Assembly: GCF_001294645.1 (NCBI RefSeq)
Contig: NZ_CP011868.1
Coordinates: 2,790,001-2,854,000, forward strand
Source: Pseudonocardia sp. HH130629-09
GTDB lineage: Bacteria > Actinomycetota > Actinomycetes > Mycobacteriales > Pseudonocardiaceae
Length of the DNA: 64,000 bases
Direction: 5' to 3'
The notes under the pieces are model-generated. The model had not been told where the DNA came from and did not search any database. It saw only the letters and a program-made list of their open reading frames with translations. Each line of letters starts with the position of its first letter. Position 1 is the stretch's first letter. Below are positions 56,740-64,000 of this stretch, piece after piece. The position numbers and the translations under genes are program-made.

Positions 56740-56795
56740 ACCTGGCCAAGTCTTCACGATGTTGGCCATTCGTCCTCCCTGGTTGGCCAACATCA
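56740..56795. repeat. TTGGCCA inverted-repeat cluster
   Basis: GATGTTGGCCA (56758-56768) and TGGCCAACATC (56784-56794) are perfect 11-base arms. The right arm contains the palindrome GTTGGCCAAC, and another TGGCCAAG lies at about 56743. The cluster sits between the coiled-coil gene and the TniA remnant and could be an operator, a partition-like site or a transposon end. Confidence 0.6.
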
Positions 56796-56846
56796 ACAGC
56801 ACGCCAAACGGTTCCGGTCTTGTAGCCGGTCTCGCGACACCACGGC

Positions 56847-57440
56847 GTGTCGGGGGATCGGGTGCGCCTGGACGGCGAGGGTCACAGCGTGGTCGGGCTG
56901 TCGGGTACGTCGGTGCGGCTGCTCGGCCCCACCGGCGCGACGTCTGTCATATCCATGACCCACCTGCTGGCCGTGGCCAAGTTCGAGGCGCCCCGCGCTG
57001 GCTCATCCTTCTCGGTGGCCGGGCTGGGGCTGCTCGACGGTGTGTCGGCCGAGGCGCGGGAGCGGGCCCTGTGGTGGCAGGTCCACGTCGTGGAGGTCGA
57101 GACCGGCGTCGGGAGTGCGAGCGCGACGGACGGGACGAACCGGTAATGCCCGAGTACGATCCCAGCTCCACGACTCTGCAGGAGCGGGAGGAAGCCAAGG
57201 CTGCTGAGCTCGCCGCACTCGGGGTCGCGGTGAGCGCGCGCACGATCCGCCGCCGACGCCAAGCCTATGCCTCCAAGGGCCTGTGGGGTTGGTGGATCAC
57301 CGCAGGACACGCGGTTCGAGCCCGACCGGGCGAACGGATTCGCGGGTGCTGGAAGCGATCCAGGCGGCCCGGGTGGAGCAAACCGACGCCTCCACCGGGT
57401 CGCGCACCGCCCGGTCAGGTGACCGCCTCGGCCAGGCTCT
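56847..57440 (+). pseudogene. TniA/Mu-type transposase remnant, frameshifted and truncated
   Basis: Three consecutive frames carry one protein start: GDRVRLDGEGHSVVGLSGTS to VHVVEVETGVG (56847-57143), then EYDPSSTTLQEREEAKAAEL and VSARTIRRRRQAYASKGLWG (57146-57294), then LVDHRRTRGSSPTGRTDSR and VLEAIQAARVEQTDASTG (about 57295-57420). This is the N-terminal region of actinobacterial transposases with an Mu-type C-terminus. The catalytic core is absent; the sequence gives way to the GntR promoter. Confidence 0.65.
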
Positions 57441-57446
57441 CGGTTG

Positions 57447-57455
57447 TTGTACAAT
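57447..57455 (+). promoter_or_regulatory. GntR operator TTGTACAA overlapping a TACAAT -10 hexamer
   Basis: The palindrome TTGTACAA (57447-57454) fits the FadR-subfamily operator pattern with GT..AC at its centre. TACAAT (57450-57455) is a strong -10. Binding would block the gntR promoter, so autorepression is likely. Confidence 0.6.
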
Positions 57456-57495
57456 CCGGTAGAGTTGACGGCTCCGCCCCGGACTGGAGGACAAC

Positions 57496-58218
57496 ATGGC
57501 GCTGACCGCTGAAGCTGGCCAGGACGTAGCCCTCAACCGGACGACCCAGGCGTACTCGGAGCTTCGCTCTATGATCATTTCCGGGCACTACCCGCCGGAC
57601 TCTCGTCTCACCGAGTCGGACTTGACATCACAACTGGGGGTTTCGCGGGGAACAATCCGGTCGGTGCTGGCCCGCCTGGCACAGGATGGGTACGTCACCG
57701 CAGAGATCAATCGTGGCGCCCGTACACGCTCTTTCTCCATCGAGGAAGCGGCAGAGATTCTCGAGTCCCGTGAGGTGCTGGAGTCGGCGTTGGCCGCGAA
57801 GGCGGCCGAGCGGGCTACCGACGATGATATCGCAGCGATGACTGCCACCTGCGAGGGTATGTGGGCACAACAGATTCCTGGCGGCCGCGAGGAGTACAAC
57901 AAGCTGAACCGAGAGTTCCACAAGCAGGTACAGGCTGCGGCGCGTCAGGCGATGTTGACGAAGTTCGTCGAGAGCCTGCTGTACCCGCTGGTCGTTAGGC
58001 AGTATCGGGACGTCGATCGCCCGCACCCGCGGCCGCAATCTGTCCGCGAACACGAGGCCATCCTGGCAGCGATCGCCACGCGCAACCCTGAGGCCGCCGC
58101 GGCAGCGATGCGACACCACTTGTCGTCGGCACGGCGTGCGCTTCAACTTCAGCCCGGGACCCCGGCCGGGGGCTCCTCGACAGATCCGGAGCTCCCGACC
58201 GGTTCATCCGTGTACTAG
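57496..58218 (+). CDS. GntR-family regulator, FadR/FCD subfamily
   Basis: 240 residues. Winged HTH at about 15-80 (YSELRSMIISGHYPPDSRL, TSQLGVSRGTIRSVLARL), then an all-helical FCD domain with the metal-ligand pattern NREFHKQVQ and REHEAILAAIATRNPE, AAMRHHL. Such proteins sense carboxylic acids or metals. ATG 57496 follows GGAGGACAAC. The 3' end overlaps that of the convergent ABC ATPase gene by 4 bases. It may control the importer operon, which is inference. Confidence 0.9.
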   Translation: MALTAEAGQDVALNRTTQAYSELRSMIISGHYPPDSRLTESDLTSQLGVSRGTIRSVLARLAQDGYVTAEINRGARTRSFSIEEAAEILESREVLESALAAKAAERATDDDIAAMTATCEGMWAQQIPGGREEYNKLNREFHKQVQAAARQAMLTKFVESLLYPLVVRQYRDVDRPHPRPQSVREHEAILAAIATRNPEAAAAAMRHHLSSARRALQLQPGTPAGGSSTDPELPTGSSVY

Positions 58219-59378
58219 GCCCACAGCGCGATGGTTCGAGCCGGCTCCAGGACGACGGTCACGTCGTCGCCGGGCTGGACTCGCGGGTGGGCGGGACCAT
58301 GGGCCCGGAGCGCGACATCGCCGATGACGATGTTCATCTCCTGCCGGTCTCCCAGGTACTCGGTCGTTTCCACCCGGGCCTGGAAACAGTTGGGACCGAC
58401 GTCCTGGATTGCTGGTTCCGCGAGGACGCGGATGTTCTCCGGTCGTACACATACGGTCAGTTCCTGGCCTGGGGAGAGGGGGCCGGCCGCTGGGGCTGAT
58501 CGTCCGCACTGGATGGTGCCGACTTCGGTCTTGGCGTCTACGGCGCCCCCGGCAGACGGTGTCGGACCGTCCAGCACTCCAGGGATGAGATTGGCGCTGC
58601 CTACGAAGTCGGCCACGAAGCGCGAGGCCGGGGCCTCGTAGATCTCATCGGGCGAGCCGATCTGTTCGATGCGCCCGCGGTTCATCACCACGATGGTGTC
58701 CGACATGGCCAGAGCCTCGGTCTGATCGTGGGTGACATAGATGGTGGTGACGCCGAACCGCTGTTGGAACGATCGCAGCTCGGCGCGCAGCTGTGCGCGG
58801 AGTTTGGCGTCGAGGTTGGAGAGTGGTTCATCGAGCAGGAGGACCTCAGGCTCGCACAGCAGGGCGCGGGCCAGGGCGAGGCGCTGTTGCTGACCGCCAC
58901 TTAGCTGAGTCGACCATCGGTCGGCGTAGTCCGATAGCCCGACCTGCGCGAGCATGGCTGACACACGCCTCTTGGTCTCGTGATTCGGGAACGTCCGGCG
59001 GCCGTAGCGCAGCGGGAAGGCCGCATTGTCGAACACCGTCATGTGCGGCCAGATCCCGTAGGACTGGGGCACCATCGCGATAGGCCGGTCGTTGGGGGCG
59101 ACGTCGCGCTTGGTGTCGGCGGAGAAGACTGTCGTGCCGTCCATGGTGATCTCGCCGCCGTCGGCGGTCTCTAGACCGGCGAGGCAACGCAGGGTGGTGG
59201 TCTTTCCACAGCCGCTGGGGCCGAGCAGGGTGAAGAAGTCGCCCTTGGTGACGGCGAAGCTGACGTCGTCGATGGCGCGGTGGGTTCGGGCGTTGTTGTG
59301 ACGGAAGAACTCCTTCTTCAGGCCGGAGATCTCCACGCAGACGTCGGTGGCGGCGGGGGTCGCGAGGGCGTTGGACAT
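58215..59378 (-). CDS. ABC transporter ATP-binding protein (ferric/2-aminoethylphosphonate/spermidine type)
   Basis: 387 residues. Walker A GPSGCGKTTTLRC, Q-loop VPQSYGIWPHMTV, signature LSGGQQQRLALARAL, Walker B LLLDEPLSNLD, H-loop YVTHDQTEALAMSD, and a C-terminal TOBE domain (VCVRPENIRVL, EYLGDRQEMNIVIG). It energises the split permease encoded upstream. The Q-loop Tyr-Gly-Ile differs slightly from the usual SYALWPHM. It is the last gene of the SBP-permease-ATPase operon; the gap to the permease is 12 bases. Confidence 0.9.
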   Translation of the reverse strand: MSNALATPAATDVCVEISGLKKEFFRHNNARTHRAIDDVSFAVTKGDFFTLLGPSGCGKTTTLRCLAGLETADGGEITMDGTTVFSADTKRDVAPNDRPIAMVPQSYGIWPHMTVFDNAAFPLRYGRRTFPNHETKRRVSAMLAQVGLSDYADRWSTQLSGGQQQRLALARALLCEPEVLLLDEPLSNLDAKLRAQLRAELRSFQQRFGVTTIYVTHDQTEALAMSDTIVVMNRGRIEQIGSPDEIYEAPASRFVADFVGSANLIPGVLDGPTPSAGGAVDAKTEVGTIQCGRSAPAAGPLSPGQELTVCVRPENIRVLAEPAIQDVGPNCFQARVETTEYLGDRQEMNIVIGDVALRAHGPAHPRVQPGDDVTVVLEPARTIALWA

Positions 59379-60278
59379 GGTCGGAACACCTCAGTGTGTC
59401 GGTTGGGCGCCACGGCGGTTGACCCACCAGACGGAGACGGCGGTGAGGGCGAGCAGTAGGACGGCGAGGGCGCTGGCCTCGGGGTAGTTCGCGCTCTCAC
59501 CGATCATGTCCCACAACAACACGACGATGGTGCGGTTGTCGGAGCTGGACAGCAGCAGCGCGATCGGAAGTTCTCCGAGGGCGTTGGCGAACACCCACAG
59601 CCAGGTCCGGGACACTGTCGGTGCGACGAGGGGCAGGACGACGCGGCGCACCACGGTTGCCGACGAAGCGCCGGAGACCCGGCCGACCTCCTCGAGCCCG
59701 TTGTCGAGCTGGAGCAGCGCGGTCTGGATCATGCGCGATCCACGCGGGATGTAGCGGGTGGTCAGGGCGATGATGATGATCCAGATCGTTCCGTAGACCG
59801 GGATCGGTACGAACAGATAGAGGAACAGGACCGAGACGCCCAGGACGACGCTGGGGATGGCGAAGACGAGGAAGGACAGGTCGAAAAGCCATCGCCCGAA
59901 GCGGCCACCCCGGGTTGCGGCGAGCGCCAGCCAGAGCGCGAGCACGGCGGTCGCGGTCGCGGTCACGACGCTGATCACGAGCGTGTTGAGCACGGCCTGG
60001 CTCAGGGCCGGGTTCGTGAAGATCGCACCGTAGTTGGTGAAGCTGAGGTCGCCGATGCTGGAGAGGCTGACGGGTTGCAGGAACGGTGTCAGGCTCGTCC
60101 ATACCAGGGTCAGGATCGGAACGACGATGGCGAGCAGGACATAGAGTGTGACGCCAGCTGTCGCGGGGATCTTCCAGCGGCCGAGGCGGACCGGGGTGGC
60201 GCGGTAGCCCTTCCCGCTGACGACCTGGAATCGGTGCGACTCGCGGGTCTGTCGACGGTAGACAGCGATCATCACTAG

Positions 60279-61972
60279 CCCTGGTGATTCACGGAGCTGC
60301 GGATTGACCGCGTGATCGGCTGGCGGCGGATCCGGTCCGGTTCGTTCGATGGGTGGGCATGGCGAAGGGGCCGGCCTGCGCGTTCTGCCGGGAGCTCCCG
60401 CCGCTCGTCGTGTCGGGCTTCGGAGATCAACCAGCAGGAACAGGCAACGCGCACAGCCGCGCGAACGCGCGGGCGAGATCGACCGCCCAGGGCCAGGACC
60501 GTTGGATACGGACCCAGACTCGGCGTTGCCCGCGGGTGATCCGCGCGGCGGTGTGCAACAACCGGTAGCGCAACGCCTTCGGCTCGACCTTCGCCAGGTC
60601 GCCGTCGAGAAGCAGGCGCTGGGTCCAGGTGATCAGGTCGACCGCGAGCATGACCACGGTCAACCACGCCGCGTTGACGGCGAAGGACCGGGACGGGAAG
60701 TGGTTGAGGCCGGTGTCCTTGCCGCAGCGGATCCGGTCCTCGACCCGGGCGTGGGCGCGGTGGCGGGCGTCGAGGAAGGCGAGCTGCCCGACGCGGGTGT
60801 CGGTGGCGAACGCGGTGTAGCGCCAGCCGTCACGCTCCTCGAACGCATCGAGCTGCGCGCCGGGATGCGGCCGTTCGCGACGGACGACAACGCGGGTCCC
60901 GGCCGGGTAGTCGACCAACGCGGAGGCGGGGAGCAAGCCGGTGATCTCGGCCAGCCCGGCGCCGTCACGGTGCCCGCCGTCAGCGTCGACCGCCTCGGCC
61001 CACACCGTCTTCGGGACCAGGCTGATCACGGTGCGTTCGCGGTCGGTGACGGCCCAGCCGACGGAGAACTCACAGCTCACCGCTGTGTCTTGTTGCGCTC
61101 GGATGTGGGCGAGGAAGGCTTTCGTGGCGCCCGCGGTGTCGGTGCGGACCAGGATCGGGTGCCCGTGACGGAACGCGTCAGGGATCTGGGCGAGCGCGTC
61201 GTCGAGCACGTTGATGTGATCCGCGGCGGTGTTCGCACCGGCGTTCCCGCGGCGCAAGCGGGCGGCGAGGAACTCGCCGGTGTTGTCGCAGAACGCCAGC
61301 ATCGGGTGATACCCGAACGTCTTCTTGAACGTGGGCGTGGCCTGTTCCTTCTCGCTGTGGGCGATGACGATCGTGGCGTCGAGATCGATCACCAGCACGT
61401 CCCGGCCGTGCCGGCGCAGGTCGCGGCCGGCGACCCGAGCCGCGGGAAACGCGCGACCATCGACGTCGGCGTGCTGGGCCCAGACCACCTCCCGGGCCCG
61501 CGCCCGCCCCGCCGCGATCGAGGACAACCGGCGCTCGTCGAGCTTGTCGAGCAGTCGCCAGCAGGTCGAGTCCGATGCCACCGACCCGAACACCGCGCCC
61601 TGATCGGCCAGGACCGCGATCTCGCAGATCCTCGTGGCCCCGTCGGCGACCGCGACGGCCAGATCGACCAGCACCCGCCCCGGATCATGACGCGCCCGAG
61701 CTCGTCGCAGCGGTGCGAGCGCGGTCGAGAGTTCACTGGTCAACGTGGTCCGGTCGGCGACATCGGCCAGCAGACGCGACCCGACGTGCGACACCACCCC
61801 AGCGCCGTCGGCGGTCACGATGACCGGTGGGCGCGTGCTTGTAGTCTGCACTCGGAAAGTGCCTCCTCGACCATGGCGGACAGGGCTTCGACACCCGCTG
61901 TCTTACCTGGTCACGAGGCACTTTCTTCAGTTGGGGTCGGAGATCACCGGCACAGCCCGTGAAGAGTCCGGG
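60279..61972 (-). mobile_element. IS1380-family insertion sequence with CTAG target duplication
   Basis: 1,694 bases. Ends CCCTGGTGATTCACGG (60279) and, inverted, CCCGGACTCTTCACGG (ending 61972) are imperfect inverted repeats. CTAG lies at both sides (60275-60278 and 61973-61976) as the 4-base target duplication. Confidence 0.9.
60427..61851 (-). CDS. IS1380-family transposase
   Basis: 474 residues, full length for Transposase_DDE_1 of IS1380. Regions with catalytic carboxylates: DVLVIDLDATIV, HPILVRTDTAGATKAF, and ARVEDRIRCGKDTGLNHFPS with the Glu. It starts at GTG 61851. The frame is intact, so the insertion is probably recent and the element may be mobile. Confidence 0.93.
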   Translation of the reverse strand: MQTTSTRPPVIVTADGAGVVSHVGSRLLADVADRTTLTSELSTALAPLRRARARHDPGRVLVDLAVAVADGATRICEIAVLADQGAVFGSVASDSTCWRLLDKLDERRLSSIAAGRARAREVVWAQHADVDGRAFPAARVAGRDLRRHGRDVLVIDLDATIVIAHSEKEQATPTFKKTFGYHPMLAFCDNTGEFLAARLRRGNAGANTAADHINVLDDALAQIPDAFRHGHPILVRTDTAGATKAFLAHIRAQQDTAVSCEFSVGWAVTDRERTVISLVPKTVWAEAVDADGGHRDGAGLAEITGLLPASALVDYPAGTRVVVRRERPHPGAQLDAFEERDGWRYTAFATDTRVGQLAFLDARHRAHARVEDRIRCGKDTGLNHFPSRSFAVNAAWLTVVMLAVDLITWTQRLLLDGDLAKVEPKALRYRLLHTAARITRGQRRVWVRIQRSWPWAVDLARAFARLCALPVPAG

Positions 61973-62913
61973 CTAGTGACAACAAGACTAGTAGAACGCC
62001 GTATGCGCTGGCCTGGCCGTAGTTGGCGATCCCGGACGGCGGCTGGAGCGCGTTCTGGATCAGGCTGCTGAACACGAAGATCTGGTCCGGCAGGCCGAGG
62101 ATGGCCGGGATCGAGAACTCCTCGAGCGCGATGACGATCAGCAGCATGCTCGCGGCGGAGATGCTGGGCACGGTCAGCGGCAGCACGACCTTGCGGGTGC
62201 GGGTCCACCAGCCGGCGCCGGCGGTGGCGGCGGCCTCCTCGAACTCCAGATTCAGCCGGGCGAACGTCGGAGCGATCATGATGTACATGCCCGGCACCCC
62301 GAAGATGCCGGCCACGAGGATCATTCCGGGCAGCGAGTAGATGTCGACCGGAAAGCCGAGAACACTCTGCACGAGTAGTGCGATCGGTCCGTTGGTCGGG
62401 TTCGCCGCCAGTACCCATGCCACGGCCATGACGGTGGCGGGCACGGCCATCGGCGCGAGCGTCGACGGCGCGAGGATCCGGCGGCCTGGCAGGTCGGTCC
62501 GCTCGAACAGGTAGGCCAGGATCACGCTGACGACCAGCGCGAAGACCACGGTCCCGACGACGAAGATCAGAGTGTTGAGCGCGACCTCGAACAGGCGCTG
62601 CCCGGTGAGGATCCGCGCGAAGTTGTCGAGCGTGTAACCGGGGACCTGGAACGGGAGCTTGAGCTCGGCGTCCTTGAGGCTGCTGTAGACCAGCATGCCG
62701 AGCGGGAAGACGACGAGGTAGGTGAGTAGGGCGCCGATCGCGATGTTGACCGCGACCAGGACTCGGTCTCTGCGGGGCTTGCGCGGGCGATCGGACCCGA
62801 GGTCGTCGCCGTTGCTGTCGGCCCTGGAAGCAGGAGGTACTCGAGTGGATAGCTGAGTGCCGGACTGCATCGCTGAAGTCTCCAAGCGGGTGGGTGGTTC
62901 GAACGGGAGCCCG

Positions 62914-63987
62914 TCAGTAGATGTCGGTGCCCAGGGCCTTCTCGACCTCCGGGAAGAAGTCGGTGAAGTGCTGGTACTGGGCTACGTCGGTCTCGCTGAA
63001 CCAGGAGACTCCGGCCGCGCACAGAGCGCCGATGACCTTGTTGGTGGTGGCGGTGGAGCAGTCGGTGGCCGGCGGGATGACCGAGTTGTAGCTGTCGACC
63101 AGGGCTGCCTGGCCTTCTTCGGAGGCCAGGAACGCGGTCAGCAGGCGTCCTGCCGCCGGGTGCGGGGCACCGTTGGCTACGAACAGGTAGGCCTTGTTGG
63201 CGTTTGTGGGTCCGACCGGCGCGACCGCGATCGGCGCGCCTTTCCGCTGGTCTTCCAGCACCAGATTGATCAGGTCGGTCCCGATCGGCGTCTGACCGGA
63301 GATGATGTTCGTGTGCGCCTGGGTGGTGTTCTCGGTGTAGTGAGGTCGCAGGCTCGCCAGACGAGTGGCGTAGTCGATCCCGGCGCCGGTGCCCAGCGAG
63401 GGGTCCTGGGCCCACACCGTCATGAAGGACCCCCGGGACTCGACGGTGAGCCTGCCGGCTGCCCATCGTGGGTTCAGGAGGGCGTCCCAACTGGTGGGGA
63501 CCTCCTCCTGGGGGACAGCCGCGGTGTTGTAGGCCCATACCTTCGGGACAGCCCAGACGTAGACGAGGTTGTCGGCGAAGATCTGGTCGGCAGGCACCTG
63601 CAGGTCGGCCCAGTTCACCGGCGCGGCCATGTCGAGGGAAGGCAGGACCGTCAGGCCGCCGGCGTTGGAGACATCGAAGCTCACCCGGTCCGCGGCCTGC
63701 TCGACGTTGAGCTGGGTGACCAGATCGGGGGCCTTCTTGTTCGTGTACTTGACCGCGATGCCCGGGTACTTCGCTTGGAACGCGTCGATGGCGGGCTGCA
63801 TCTGTGCCGCGGGCTTCGGCGAGTACCAGATGACCTCACCCTCGGCCCTGGCTTGCTCGTAGAGCCCGTCCAGGTCGGAGGCCACCTCGACGGGCGGCGG
63901 GCTCGCGCAGCCGGCAAGGAGCAGGCCGGCGGTCAATGTGACGGCGGCCAGAAGCCGGCGGACAGCAGGTGTACGCACGACGGTCAC
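62914..63987 (-). CDS. ABC transporter substrate-binding lipoprotein (FbpA/2-AEP-binding type)
   Basis: 357 residues. Signal peptide with lipobox LLAGC, Cys27 being the lipid anchor. The mature protein shows EGEVIWYSPKPAAQMQPAID and the C-terminal FLASEEGQAAL, typical of family-1 receptors for ferric iron, phosphonates or related anions. The two conserved tyrosines of iron-binding FbpA are not evident at the expected SYNS site (DSYNSVIPP has one Tyr), so a non-iron ligand is plausible. GTG 63987 is near the window edge; GTG 63978 is an alternative. It leads the importer operon. Confidence 0.85.
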   Translation of the reverse strand: MTVVRTPAVRRLLAAVTLTAGLLLAGCASPPPVEVASDLDGLYEQARAEGEVIWYSPKPAAQMQPAIDAFQAKYPGIAVKYTNKKAPDLVTQLNVEQAADRVSFDVSNAGGLTVLPSLDMAAPVNWADLQVPADQIFADNLVYVWAVPKVWAYNTAAVPQEEVPTSWDALLNPRWAAGRLTVESRGSFMTVWAQDPSLGTGAGIDYATRLASLRPHYTENTTQAHTNIISGQTPIGTDLINLVLEDQRKGAPIAVAPVGPTNANKAYLFVANGAPHPAAGRLLTAFLASEEGQAALVDSYNSVIPPATDCSTATTNKVIGALCAAGVSWFSETDVAQYQHFTDFFPEVEKALGTDIY

Positions 63988-64000
63988 CCCGTCGCCGCGG

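Larger units (their letters stand above)
59391..62870 (-). pseudogene. Two-domain ABC permease gene split by an IS1380 element
   Basis: The N-terminal half (62870-61973) has six helices and the EAA-type loop AATAGAGWWTRTRKVVLPLT. The C-terminal half (60278-59391) has the second domain with GRVSGASSATVVRRVVLPLV. Taking out the IS element and one copy of the CTAG duplication joins them in frame as VLLVLLSLVMMIAVYRR, giving a fused permease of the FbpB/PhnU type of roughly 600 residues. ATG 62870 follows GGAG. With the insertion, importer function should be lost unless the halves assemble separately. Confidence 0.85.

Overview
The window is very GC-rich DNA with strong GC bias at third codon positions, many GTG starts, frequent 4-base ATGA/GTGA gene overlaps and a perfect actinobacterial LexA box. 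It carries actinobacterial families (DUF3097, a 13E12/DUF222-type HNH remnant, Lrp/AsnC and LacI regulators, an MmyB-type XRE remnant). This points to an actinomycete, probably of the Pseudonocardiaceae; genus assignment is an inference and no rRNA or tRNA gene is visible.

Layout. 1-6.8 kb: a minus-strand sugar-acid operon (LacI regulator, D-2-hydroxyacid dehydrogenase, ManD-type mannonate dehydratase, fructuronate reductase/polyol dehydrogenase, Zn-dependent dehydrogenase, MHS transporter running off the edge), divergent from an Lrp/AsnC regulator. 7.4-13.5 kb: five minus-strand genes in a row, a NarL-type two-component system (response regulator frameshifted) followed by DUF3500, acetyl-CoA synthetase and a second DUF3500. 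14-19.3 kb: a UvrA-like ABC ATPase with a premature stop, a hydrolase/AraC/VOC operon, a thioredoxin-reductase-like flavoprotein and a zinc-ribbon protein. 19.4-19.8 kb: an SOS box in front of a collapsed HNH/DUF222 gene. 19.8-25.4 kb: an oppABCDF peptide transporter operon; 26.2-27.5 kb: a secreted CE15-like glucuronoyl esterase; 27.9 kb: a hydrolase.

29-31.9 kb is a gene graveyard (GyrI-like, alcohol dehydrogenase, PNPOx, AraC and internally deleted nitroreductase remnants). 31.9-39.2 kb has an MFS exporter with an esterase, a divergent LysR, further hydrolase and P-loop genes, an Ltp-domain protein and a FAD monooxygenase with an in-frame stop. 39.2-45.6 kb is an insertion-sequence pile-up (IS256, two IS3, IS21, IS481 remnant) inside an excisionase/integrase pair, the wreck of an integrative element.

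45.7-53.3 kb is mostly intact chromosome: SPFH/NfeD membrane pair, DUF3097 protein, LysR with divergent FAD oxidase, membrane protein, DJ-1 protein. An IS701 element at 53.6-55 kb splits an already decayed XRE/MmyB gene. A coiled-coil zinc protein with an inverted-repeat cluster upstream and a TniA-type transposase remnant follow. 57.5-64 kb: a FadR-type GntR regulator faces a ferric/phosphonate-type ABC importer operon whose two-domain permease gene is split by an IS1380 element.

Functional links: the CE15 esterase and the ManD operon could both serve glucuronate use (inference). The two-component system plus DUF3500-ACS-DUF3500 block looks like one transcription unit and is the best candidate for an undescribed pathway. 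Many promoters show a -10 hexamer exactly 6-7 bases before the start codon, indicating leaderless mRNAs.
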